A model generated the notes under the pieces. It did not search any database and had not been told where the DNA came from. It saw only the letters and a list, made by a program, of their open reading frames with translations. Below are positions 6,850 through 13,767 of a stretch of DNA of 14,572 bases, piece after piece (position 1 is the first letter of the stretch; every line of letters begins with the position of its first letter). Made by a program: the position numbers and the translations under genes. The DNA comes from Promethearchaeota archaeon (GTDB taxonomy: Archaea > Asgardarchaeota > Lokiarchaeia > Sigynarchaeales > SOKP01), in contig JAUXAJ010000109.1 in NCBI GenBank assembly GCA_030620005.1, forward strand, positions 1-14,572. The letters run 5' to 3'.

Positions 6850-7332
6850 TACGTGAAAGCCACATAGAAATGGAAAGTCGCTAAGTCGCGAATGAATCCC
6901 TTCCATTTTGGAAACAATGATCAAATTATTAGGATCGTAAGGCTCTCCTTTAAATCCCTTTAAATCTTGTAACCGAACAGCTCCCGCATCATCTAATGAT
7001 ATTGGGCTAAGATAAGGCTTTTGCTCAATTTGTGATAGTTTTGCAATTAGCTTATGGACAAAGAAGTCTCCAGCACCCCGACATCCCACTCCCTGCTTTC
7101 CTGAATTGACATTAGCAATAGAAACTTCTAATAATTCTTTCATGAAGGGATCTGAAATGTTTGATATATCACTTTTTTTACATTCTTCATAAATTGCTTT
7201 CGCATATGTGTAGGCTAATGACTTGTTTATGTCTTTAAAATCGAGATATTCTTGAACTAATCTTTCAATTATTTCATCCTTAGAATATCCTTTATTCATT
7301 AATCTTCTCGTTAATCCTTCTAAATCGCTCAA
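6826..7332 (-). CDS. AIR-synthase-related protein, N-terminal half of a split gene
   Basis: N-terminal portion of the same PurM/HypE-like protein. A helical leader of about 90 residues beginning DLEGLTRRLMNKGYSKDEI precedes the ATP-binding AIRS core: GVGCRGAGDFFVHKL, then DDAGAV, then KMEGIHSRLSDFPFLCGFHV. The Gly-rich and Asp-Asp motifs are those expected for nucleotide and metal binding. After GFHV the frame runs into seven foreign residues and a TAA caused by the 29-nt excess. I choose TTG 7332 because AAAGG lies eight bases before it and the protein then starts just before DLEG. A TTG at 7356 would add eight residues (MYLLKVLF) with no ribosome-binding site. Without the C-terminal half this piece is unlikely to be active alone. 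Confidence 0.78.
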   Translation of the reverse strand: MSDLEGLTRRLMNKGYSKDEIIERLVQEYLDFKDINKSLAYTYAKAIYEECKKSDISNISDPFMKELLEVSIANVNSGKQGVGCRGAGDFFVHKLIAKLSQIEQKPYLSPISLDDAGAVRLQDLKGFKGEPYDPNNLIIVSKMEGIHSRLSDFPFLCGFHVISCNGLT

Positions 7333-7403
7333 GAATAAAACCTTTAATAAATACAAAAATTAATATTAACTTATAATTGTGATCAGTAATTAAAAAATGT
7401 CAC

Positions 7404-7426
7404 AGTATCAGTAATTAACTGACACT
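7404..7426. promoter_or_regulatory. 23-bp imperfect palindrome, candidate operator
   Basis: AGTaTCAGT-AATTA-ACTGAcACT pairs at 8 of 9 positions per arm and is centred about 83 bases before the TTG at 7332 of the AIR-synthase-like gene. Half-site copies flank it at 7383 and 7432. This fits a dimeric regulator site on the minus-strand promoter, though no TATA element of high quality could be fixed here. Confidence 0.35.
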
Positions 7427-7484
7427 TAATAAATTACTGCCCACAAGTCGTCAATAATGAAAAATGTCAGTAAAATCCTAATTT

Positions 7485-7580
7485 TTAAGCACTATTTAAT
7501 GTGTCTATTTTTGACAACTGATGCATATCGTTAATAATTTTATTGACGACATCTGCCAATACTTCCTTGGCAATTTCCAA
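7485..7580 (-). CDS. possible micro-ORF, helical peptide
   Basis: From TTG 7580 the minus strand reads 31 codons beginning MEIAKEVLADVVNKII and ending TLNSA before TAA. The composition is protein-like and amphipathic-helical, unlike random AT-rich translation, and the same frame stays open back to 7631 through an A12 run. There is no ribosome-binding site with usable spacing. It may be a relic of a lost gene. No family recognised. Confidence 0.18.
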   Translation of the reverse strand: MEIAKEVLADVVNKIINDMHQLSKIDTLNSA

Positions 7581-7725
7581 ACCTTTTTTTTTTTTCCGAC
7601 AAAAAACAGAAAATTTGCAGTCTCTACGAATTTATACGCAATGATCGTGATGTGATATACATGGCAAAAGCGCGCAGAGGATGTTCTACCTCCCTAAAAA
7701 AAGAATAAGTGTCCAATCTTTTTAA

Positions 7726-8844
7726 TTAATTTTCTGGAATTAGAATAACGAAATTACTTCCTTTCGTGTGGTCTCCTTTAACCTTATCTTCAACCCATAT
7801 GTGTCCATTGTAGCCCTCAATAATGATTCTTACTATTGAAAGCCCAAGTCCAAGCCCCTTTGTTGATTTTTGACCTTTATAAACTCTTTTAAAGACCAAA
7901 TTTTTTCTTGAATCCTGAATTCCAATTCCATTATCTAAAAATTCCATTTTCAAATAATCTATGTTATCCCTTTGCTCTTTTAAAATTTTAATTTGAATCT
8001 CAACTTTAGGATTTTCAGTATATTTAACAGCATTACTTAAAATATTGTCAAACACATCTCGTAGCAGTTCGTTGGCATTAATTTGGATCTGGTTGCTCAT
8101 AGAGTCGATCTGGACGTTAATTTCTTTTTTCGGAAAAGATTCTTTTAAAAAATTTATTGCATTTCTTAATAACTCACAGACATCAATGGTTTTCTTAATG
8201 GGTGTATTTTCATCGAGGCGTGATAATTCTTGAACGTTAGTTGTTAGATTTGCGCCTCTATTAACTTGTTCTTTAATAATTTCTAATGTTTTCTTAATTT
8301 CTTCAATTTGTCCCGGTTCATTTATATTGTATAAACAGATCTCCGTTGAAGTTAGTATGGATTGAAGAATATTGTTCATATCGTGAGTTAATAAATCTTT
8401 AAAGAAATTGGCATGATTATAATATTCGCGAAATTGTTGTTCGGAAGCTTTTAATATTTTTTCTGATAACTTGCGTTCTGTGATATTATGACCTACACCT
8501 AAAATTGCGTAGATCTTTCCATTTTTCTTTAATGGCATTCCATATGCTTCTACATATACATCGTTTCCATCTTTAGTCTTAAGTTTATATTCACCCGGCA
8601 CGGTTTGTCTTCCACTATTTATTATTTCGTTAGTGAGAGTTATGGCTTTTTTCAACTGGTCTTTGTCGATTAAGCTTGCAAAATTTAGATTTGGAATTTC
8701 TTCCCTTTCGTATCCAAGTGTCTTTAACGCAATGTCGTTAGCATCAAGAAAGTTTCCTCTTAAATCGTGAACATAGATAAAATCTAAAGAATGTTCGAAT
8801 AAATCTTTAAATTCTTCTCTTATTTCTTCCTTATTATATTTCAT
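7726..8844 (-). CDS. PAS-domain sensor histidine kinase, soluble, orphan
   Basis: 372 residues without membrane segments. Residues about 8-125 form one PAS sensor domain (FEHSLDFIYVHD near the start; GHNITERK at its end). A short helical stretch leads to the phosphoacceptor H154 in LLTHDMNNILQSI. The ATPase domain shows the N-box DVFDNILSNAVKY (N267, N271), the G1 box DNGIGI (304-309) and a G2 box KGLGLGLS (329-336). It autophosphorylates on histidine and would pass phosphate to a response regulator, but none is encoded in the window. The HD-x-N-N form of the H-box is typical of archaeal kinases. ATG 8844 has AGG five bases upstream. The PAS domain probably senses a cytoplasmic redox, ligand or energy cue; the sequence does not say which. 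It neighbours feoAB divergently, but a link to iron is not shown. Confidence 0.9.
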   Translation of the reverse strand: MKYNKEEIREEFKDLFEHSLDFIYVHDLRGNFLDANDIALKTLGYEREEIPNLNFASLIDKDQLKKAITLTNEIINSGRQTVPGEYKLKTKDGNDVYVEAYGMPLKKNGKIYAILGVGHNITERKLSEKILKASEQQFREYYNHANFFKDLLTHDMNNILQSILTSTEICLYNINEPGQIEEIKKTLEIIKEQVNRGANLTTNVQELSRLDENTPIKKTIDVCELLRNAINFLKESFPKKEINVQIDSMSNQIQINANELLRDVFDNILSNAVKYTENPKVEIQIKILKEQRDNIDYLKMEFLDNGIGIQDSRKNLVFKRVYKGQKSTKGLGLGLSIVRIIIEGYNGHIWVEDKVKGDHTKGSNFVILIPEN

Positions 8845-9440
8845 TTTCCTACCTAATTTTTAAATTAAAAATTTTAAGGGTAAGGAATTTTTAAAATAGC
8901 TTCATTCCAATTAAAATTAAAAATTTAATCTTGTTATTTAAATATTTGATTTTGTTATTTAAATATATTTTGTTAAATCCTTAAGAAGATTTGCTATAAA
9001 GTTTATTCTAATGGTTTTAAAATATTCTGTTATGAAATCAATGAAAAAAATATTGTAAAATTTAAATTAAAAATTAAAAAAAGAATAATTTTTCTTAACA
9101 ACAACATACATAATTTTAACATTATTAGTTTGTCATATTGTAGAAAAAATCAAATAAAATATAAAATTTCTTAATTTAAATTCTAAATTTTAAAGAATCT
9201 CGCTATTCAAATATTAATTTTTATTTAATAATAATGTTTTTTAGGTGTGACTAAAAACTTTAAATAATAGAATGCATTAATTATTCATAGATAAAAAGAT
9301 TTTTAATTTAAATGTATTTTTGTTGATCTTAAAAAATTAGAATGTTATTCCATATAATTAAACAAAACATAAATAAATCTTTAAATTTAGGTTTCAAATC
9401 TTAACTAGTTTATAGAAATTAGTGTAGTTTTTAATGCATA
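8845..9440. other. about 600 bp extremely AT-rich non-coding stretch
   Basis: No reading frame of note on either strand, with very few G or C. It serves as the divergent promoter region of the kinase and feoAB. Landmarks: a near-palindrome of AATTTTTAA type around 8854-8872 just before the kinase ribosome-binding site, a doublet of TATTTAAATA (see separate entry), and several AAATTAG-type words near 9336, 9384 and 9414. No tRNA or stable RNA fold was seen. Confidence 0.5.
8931..8966. promoter_or_regulatory. tandem TTGTTATTTAAATAT repeat with two TATA elements
   Basis: The 15-mer TTGTTATTTAAATAT occurs at 8931-8945 and 8952-8966, a 21-bp period, i.e. two helical turns. Each contains the self-complementary TATTTAAATA, so each supplies an archaeal TATA on either strand. 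They lie 90-120 bases before the kinase start at 8844 and could drive it. The 21-bp period also fits two factors bound on the same DNA face. Confidence 0.3.
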
Positions 9441-9466
9441 AAAAATATAAATTAGGATAAACTAAT
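9441..9466 (+). promoter_or_regulatory. feoAB promoter with candidate ATTAG-N6-CTAAT operator
   Basis: A TATA-like AAAAATATAAAT (9441-9452) is overlapped by ATTAG-GATAAA-CTAAT (9451-9466), a five-base inverted repeat directly downstream, just before the expected transcript start near 9470. TTAGG half-sites are characteristic of DtxR/IdeR-type iron regulators, and this placement would block transcription when occupied. Iron repression of feoAB is the obvious inference; the regulator is not in the window. Confidence 0.42.
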
Positions 9467-9520
9467 ATGAATAGAGAAGTTTAAGTAATAAATTATTAAT
9501 AATAACGATAATGATAAGTA

Positions 9521-9820
9521 ATGATAAGTACAAAAGCGTTAAATATTTCTAAAAATAGCAAAAATGGTGTTCCATTAATAAAATATTTAACAGAATGTGA
9601 AAATGGAGAAGAACTACTAATCTTAAGGGTAAATGCCGGAGTAAGGGCTAAAAAAAGACTTGCGAATTTAGGACTACTACCTAATGTAAAAATTATAAAA
9701 AAAAAGGACGCTCCTTTTAAAGGGCCGATTGAAATTATTGTAAAAGGCACATCCTTAGTAATTGGTCGAGGTTTAGCGTCAAAAATCGTTTTAAAATACG
9801 AAGGCTCTTGTGCGTATTAA
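9521..9820 (+). CDS. feoA: FeoA, ferrous-iron transport accessory protein
   Basis: 99 residues with the SH3-like FeoA fold: VPLIKYLTECENGEELLILR, then AKKRLANLGLLPNVKI, then FKGPIEIIVKGTSLVIGRGLASKI. The Leu-Gly-Leu-x-Pro turn and the GPI-x-I-x-V-x-G-T strand pair are family landmarks. It is slightly longer than the usual 75-85 residues because of about 15 extra N-terminal residues. FeoA is a small cytosolic partner of FeoB that supports ferrous-iron uptake. feoB follows 65 bases later on the same strand, so the two are probably co-transcribed. The ATG at 9521 is the second of two tandem copies of ATGATAAGTA (9511-9530). The first ATG opens a different 13-codon frame that overlaps the true start. 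No clear ribosome-binding site precedes either. Confidence 0.9.
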   Translation: MISTKALNISKNSKNGVPLIKYLTECENGEELLILRVNAGVRAKKRLANLGLLPNVKIIKKKDAPFKGPIEIIVKGTSLVIGRGLASKIVLKYEGSCAY

Positions 9821-9885
9821 TTTATCCTTGGTTTTGATATTAAAAATAAATTTAATAAAAAAAAATTGGAGATTAAGAAGAAAAA

Positions 9886-12012
9886 ATGAGTTGGCATTTA
9901 CCAAGAGGAACAAAACGGAAAGCAAATCAAAAGTCTAAGAGCACCATCAATATAGCACTTGGGGGGAATCCCAATGTTGGAAAAAGCGTCATATTTAATC
10001 AGCTCACGGGATTATCTCAAACTATTGGAAATTGGCCGGGTAAAACTGTTGAAAGAATGGAAGGATATTTGAATTTCTTAGGATATCATTTTAATATAGT
10101 GGATTTGCCTGGAATTTATTCGCTTTCGACATTTTCTTTGGAAGAAATTGTTAGTAGAGAATATATCGTTTCGGAGAATGTTGATGTTATCATAAATGTT
10201 ATTGATGCAACTAACCTTGAACGAAATCTCTTTTTTACTTTTCAACTCCTTGAATTGAGAGTTCCAATGATATTAGCAATAAACCAAATGGACATATTAA
10301 GAAAAAAGAACATCGAACTTGACTTTAAAACGTTAGAGAATATATTCAAAATTCCAGTTATTCCAGTAGTAGCTGTACACGGTAAAGGAGTTCACAAATT
10401 GTTAGAAGAAGCAATCGAATTGCTTGTTTATCATCATTCTCATTTGCATTATGTTGAAGGCGGTAAAACCGTTCATGAAAGAAAGACTCACGATATTAAG
10501 AGAAAAAATTTGTCTAAGGAAGAACAATTTCAGTTTCCCGATTTATCTTCTATTCTATCATTTGGAAAGGAAGTAGAATTAAAAATAAAGGATCTTGTCG
10601 AAAGAATCAATGATTTTCAGGAAGAATCTTCAGAAATCGTGTATCCACCAAGATTTTTAGCTATAAAAATCTTAGAAAACGATAGTGAAATAATAAAATT
10701 ATTTGAAAAGAACGATAATAATTTTAAAATTGTTGAAAATGCCGAAAAATTTCGTGAAGAATTAGAAGAATACCACGGTGAAGATATTAATACGATTATT
10801 TCGTCAGAAATTTATAGTAATATCCATAAAATTGTTAAACAAGTAGTAACTGTCAAATCCAAAGAAAAAAGAAAAAAATTCTCCCTTACAGATAAGATTG
10901 ATCATTTAACAACTCATTCTGTTTGGGGATATGTAATTTTAATGCTTGTCTTATTTGGGATTTATTATTTCACGTTCATTATCGGCGACTTTCTCGCCTC
11001 TGTTATAGATGAAATGTTCACATTTTTAAGTGAAAAAGTCTACGAATTTTACGGTGAGGATTCTATATGGATTAAAATTTTATGGGAAGGGGGTGTGGGA
11101 GGTTTTTTTGGAGCTGTTGGAGGTGTATTAGTTTATGTAATACCTTTCTTTTTAATCATTGAAATCCTACAAGATTCAGGTTATTTACCTCGAGCAGCAT
11201 TTTTATTGGATAAATTCATGCATTATATTGGAGTTCATGGAAAGACAGTCATACCGATGATTCTAAGATTTGGTTGTAATGTTCCTGCTTGTGCTGGCTG
11301 TAGAATCATGGAAACAGAGAGAGAGAAGAAAATCTCAATTGTACTAACTTCTCTTATCCCTTGTGCTGCCACAATGACAGTAGCATTAGGATTAGTTGGT
11401 CGATATTTAGGGTTGGGCTGGGTATTAGTCTTGATGGTTATAAACTTTTCAGTTGTTATTTTAGTTGGTAGAATTTTAAATAAAGTCATGCCTGGTATTT
11501 GTACTGAGTTGATAATGGAAATGCATGAGTATAGAGTTCCTAACTATCCAGTAATAGTGAAACAGACGTGGCTTAGATCCAAAGAGTTTATCTTTAAAGC
11601 TCTCCCGGTGATAATTGTTCTTGGCATTGTTTTAGAAATCTTATTCATTTTTAACGCATTAGAGCCAATAAACATTGTAATATCACCGATAACAGTGTTT
11701 TGGTTGGGTTTACCATTGATTACGGGAGTTTTTCTGATATATGGGATTCTACGTAAAGAACTCACGTTGGTTCTTTTATCTCTTTTGGCTAATACAATGG
11801 GATTAACATTAGTCGAACTAATGACCCCTATTCAAATGATTGTGTTCTGCCTAGTTAACATGCTTTATATTCCTTGCTTTGCAACAATAATAATAATTGC
11901 TAAGCAGACAAACTGGAAATATGCGTTGCAAATTACTTTCATGGAAATCGGAATTGCGTTATTGATTGGAGGGGCCATTAATTTAGGATTTTTTCTTATA
12001 ACTAACCTATAA
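9886..12012 (+). CDS. feoB: FeoB, ferrous-iron transporter with N-terminal G-domain
   Basis: 708 residues. The cytosolic GTPase domain shows G1 GNPNVGKS (27-34), the G2 region NWPGKTVE with T54, G3 DLPG (73-76) and G4 NQMD (133-136). A helical spacer runs to about 340, and the membrane part with two gate repeats begins near SVWGYVILMLVLFGIYY. The first gate holds FGCNVPA (462-468) and the paired SLIPCA has C493, both conserved. Unlike the FeoB proteins I know best, the first gate continues as CAGC, giving C464-x4-C469-x2-C472. The protein imports Fe(II) across the cytoplasmic membrane, with the G-domain gating flux. GGAG at 9868-9871 lies 14 bases before the ATG. Length is near the usual 650-770. 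The neighbouring feoA fixes the assignment. Confidence 0.95.
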   Translation: MSWHLPRGTKRKANQKSKSTINIALGGNPNVGKSVIFNQLTGLSQTIGNWPGKTVERMEGYLNFLGYHFNIVDLPGIYSLSTFSLEEIVSREYIVSENVDVIINVIDATNLERNLFFTFQLLELRVPMILAINQMDILRKKNIELDFKTLENIFKIPVIPVVAVHGKGVHKLLEEAIELLVYHHSHLHYVEGGKTVHERKTHDIKRKNLSKEEQFQFPDLSSILSFGKEVELKIKDLVERINDFQEESSEIVYPPRFLAIKILENDSEIIKLFEKNDNNFKIVENAEKFREELEEYHGEDINTIISSEIYSNIHKIVKQVVTVKSKEKRKKFSLTDKIDHLTTHSVWGYVILMLVLFGIYYFTFIIGDFLASVIDEMFTFLSEKVYEFYGEDSIWIKILWEGGVGGFFGAVGGVLVYVIPFFLIIEILQDSGYLPRAAFLLDKFMHYIGVHGKTVIPMILRFGCNVPACAGCRIMETEREKKISIVLTSLIPCAATMTVALGLVGRYLGLGWVLVLMVINFSVVILVGRILNKVMPGICTELIMEMHEYRVPNYPVIVKQTWLRSKEFIFKALPVIIVLGIVLEILFIFNALEPINIVISPITVFWLGLPLITGVFLIYGILRKELTLVLLSLLANTMGLTLVELMTPIQMIVFCLVNMLYIPCFATIIIIAKQTNWKYALQITFMEIGIALLIGGAINLGFFLITNL

Positions 12013-12302
12013 TTCTTTCTTTTTTAAATAAAATGCAACCTTAATGTGTAATCTGGACATTTATCTTCACTTTAGTGATTTAGTATTGCAAGTCTCGGAC
12101 GACCAACTTGAGAGCACTCCGAAATTTAACGGATGGCTCCATTCATGTTCATGTTGGCAAATAAAATTAAAAATATTTCACTTAAAAAAACTCGATTATA
12201 TTTTCATTCTTTAAAATCTCGTTTTATTATCAGAATTTTATAAAACTATTTAAATTATTTTAAAAATTCATAATCATAGTTCAGAGTACTTTTAATAAAA
12301 AA
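12013..12302. other. intergenic region with a GC-rich island
   Basis: 290 bases with no convincing gene. The outer parts are AT-rich, but about 12050-12165 is close to balanced in base composition, conspicuous here. Within it are CACTTTAGTG (a small hairpin), TCGGA...TCCGA (an 18-base loop), ATGGCTCCAT, and a doubled TTCATG. A minus-strand ATG near 12145 opens only 20 codons. A small structured RNA or the remnant of a foreign gene both fit. Confidence 0.35.
12236..12245 (+). promoter_or_regulatory. TATA element of the mptG-mptD operon
   Basis: TTTTATAAAA, an archaeal TATA form, lies 57 bases before the ATG at 12303. A transcript start about 25 bases downstream would give a leader of some 30 bases. 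Confidence 0.38.
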
Positions 12303-13304
12303 ATGAAAATTAGAGTAACCACGCCCTCTCGCATCCATCTCTCTTTAATCGATTTAAATGGATATACTGGGAGGGTTGACGGAGGCATAGGTCTCATGTT
12401 AGATAGACCAAATGTTGTTTTTGAAGCGTCTAATTCTGCAAATGAGTTTAAAATTGCATGTAATAAATACTATAGAGAATCTATTGAAATTATTAACGAA
12501 AAAGCTTCTAAAATCTTTAAAACGTTAAATATTAACAATAAAAATTTTTTTCTATCTCTTAGACGATATTTCCCAAAACATGTGGGATTAGGGTCAAAAA
12601 CGCAATTATCTCTTGCCATCGCTACTGCAATTGCTAGATTAAAGAATACAAGTCTCTCAACGGAAGAATTAACCAAGGTTGTTGAAAGAGGTGGAACTTC
12701 TGGAATTGGATGGAAAGGATTTGAGGAAGGAGGGTTCATATTAGATGGGGGACACGATTTTGGTGTTGGAAAAGAAAAAGAATCTTTTTTACCGTCTTCA
12801 GCTTCTAGTTCAGCTCCTGCGTTAACTATCTTAAGGCATTCCATACCAGAAAATTGGCGTTTCTTACTCATAATTCCAAATGTAAAAAAGGGTTTTTATG
12901 GAGACGATGAGGTTAGAATTTTTCAAAAATATGCTCCAATCCCAAAAGATGAAGTAAATGAAGTTTCTCATCAAATCCTCATGAAAATTCTTCCCGGTAT
13001 AATAAAAAACGATTTAAAATGCTTTGGAGAAGGGTTGAAGAGGATTCAAAGCATAGGTTTTAAAGCTATTGAAATAAGTTTACAACATCAAATTGTTAAA
13101 GACATATTGAATTTTTTTAACGATTATGGCGTCAAAGCTTTTGGAATGTCGTCATTTGGCCCTAGCGTTGTATGTATTACTGAGTCTGATGCGGAGTCGG
13201 AAGAATTGCGAGACGCCTATTACGAACAGTTTGGAAGAAATGGAGAGCACATTTATTTGTCTAAACCAAATAATATTGGAGCCAAAATTGAATACATCGA
13301 GTAA
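12303..13304 (+). CDS. mptG: beta-ribofuranosylaminobenzene 5'-phosphate synthase
   Basis: 333 residues of the GHMP-kinase-like fold. It joins 4-aminobenzoate (4-hydroxybenzoate in some relatives) to PRPP with loss of CO2 and pyrophosphate, the committed step of tetrahydromethanopterin synthesis, in the cytosol. Landmarks are TPSRIHLSLIDLNG (7-20) with GRVDGGIG (23-30), HVGLGSKTQLSLAIATAI (93-110, the nucleotide-type loop), RGGTSGIGWKGFEEGGFILDGGH (split here as 129-151), PASAPAL-like SSSAPAL (168-174) and GMSSFGPSVVC near the C-terminus. Length matches the family. The ATG at 12303 is the first in frame, and the family-typical MKIRVTTPSRIH start supports it. mptD follows after only 10 bases, so the pair is an operon. 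The presence of both argues for H4MPT-dependent C1 metabolism. Confidence 0.93.
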   Translation: MKIRVTTPSRIHLSLIDLNGYTGRVDGGIGLMLDRPNVVFEASNSANEFKIACNKYYRESIEIINEKASKIFKTLNINNKNFFLSLRRYFPKHVGLGSKTQLSLAIATAIARLKNTSLSTEELTKVVERGGTSGIGWKGFEEGGFILDGGHDFGVGKEKESFLPSSASSSAPALTILRHSIPENWRFLLIIPNVKKGFYGDDEVRIFQKYAPIPKDEVNEVSHQILMKILPGIIKNDLKCFGEGLKRIQSIGFKAIEISLQHQIVKDILNFFNDYGVKAFGMSSFGPSVVCITESDAESEELRDAYYEQFGRNGEHIYLSKPNNIGAKIEYIE

Positions 13305-13314
13305 TTGAGTTTCA

Positions 13315-13710
13315 ATGTCAAATAATAAAGAAAAAGTATGTTTTTCACCGGATGTAACTAAAAGAGAGCGAGCTTGTTTTGAAACGGGCATAAAATTGGG
13401 AGCACTTTACCACATTTTATGCGGAATTCCTATTGCGAATAAAGAAGAAATTATTGATTCTATAGAAAAAGGAATCGAAGCCGCGATCTCTTGCCAACCT
13501 TATGTGAAATCAATAAAAATTAATCTGGATAGAGATAAAATAATTGGAGATAAATCCACTCAATTCGATTATGACGAAATAAATGGTAAAATCATAAGGG
13601 CAGAACTGATTCTTGAATACGAATCAGTTGAGGTCGTAGCAAAAATTGATTGGATTGAAAAACTCAACTATCCCTTAATGTTTATCGAAAAAATTAACAT
13701 GCTTGATTAA
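13315..13710 (+). CDS. mptD: archaeal dihydroneopterin aldolase MptD
   Basis: 131 residues matching the small archaeal DHNA family (MJ1585-like). It cleaves 7,8-dihydroneopterin to 6-hydroxymethyl-dihydropterin and glycolaldehyde, supplying the pterin half of tetrahydromethanopterin. Landmarks are RERACFETGIKLGALYH (17-33), SCQPYVKSIKINLDRDK near 59-75, and WIEKLNYPLMFIEKI at the C-terminus. H33, Q61 and Y119 are the best candidates for the catalytic set, by analogy with residues recalled from MJ1585. The enzyme is unrelated to bacterial FolB. It starts 10 bases after the mptG stop, so coupled expression is likely. Both genes feed one cofactor from its two halves, which strongly supports both calls. 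Confidence 0.85.
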   Translation: MSNNKEKVCFSPDVTKRERACFETGIKLGALYHILCGIPIANKEEIIDSIEKGIEAAISCQPYVKSIKINLDRDKIIGDKSTQFDYDEINGKIIRAELILEYESVEVVAKIDWIEKLNYPLMFIEKINMLD

Positions 13711-13767
13711 TCCTTAATACTACTTATTTTTACATTAAAAATTATCAATCACTTAAAGAAGAAAATA

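Larger units (their letters stand above)
7357..7725. other. intergenic region with repeated TCAGTAATTA-type motifs
   Basis: About 370 bases between the AIR-synthase-like gene and the kinase gene, both leftward. TCAGTAAT occurs at 7383 and 7408, TCAGTAA again near 7466, and the reverse motif AATTACTG at 7432. There is an A12/T12 run at 7584-7595 and a possible short reading frame at 7485-7580. No tRNA or long reading frame was seen. Confidence 0.5.

Noticed and set aside
7381..7472. CRISPR-like array from repeated TCAGTAATTA words
   Set aside because: Repeat units are about 10 bp, unevenly spaced and in both orientations, with no spacer-repeat regularity.
7668..7697. Minus-strand GGGAGGTAGAACATCCTCTGCG resembles the D-arm to anticodon-stem part of a tRNA
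   Set aside because: No matching 5' D-stem strand, no T-arm GGTTC-A-A-TCC sequence and no acceptor stem on either side; at most a chance resemblance.
12470..12871. 133-codon minus-strand frame inside mptG
   Set aside because: Antisense to a strongly conserved enzyme gene; its proline/serine-rich translation is a by-product of the other strand.
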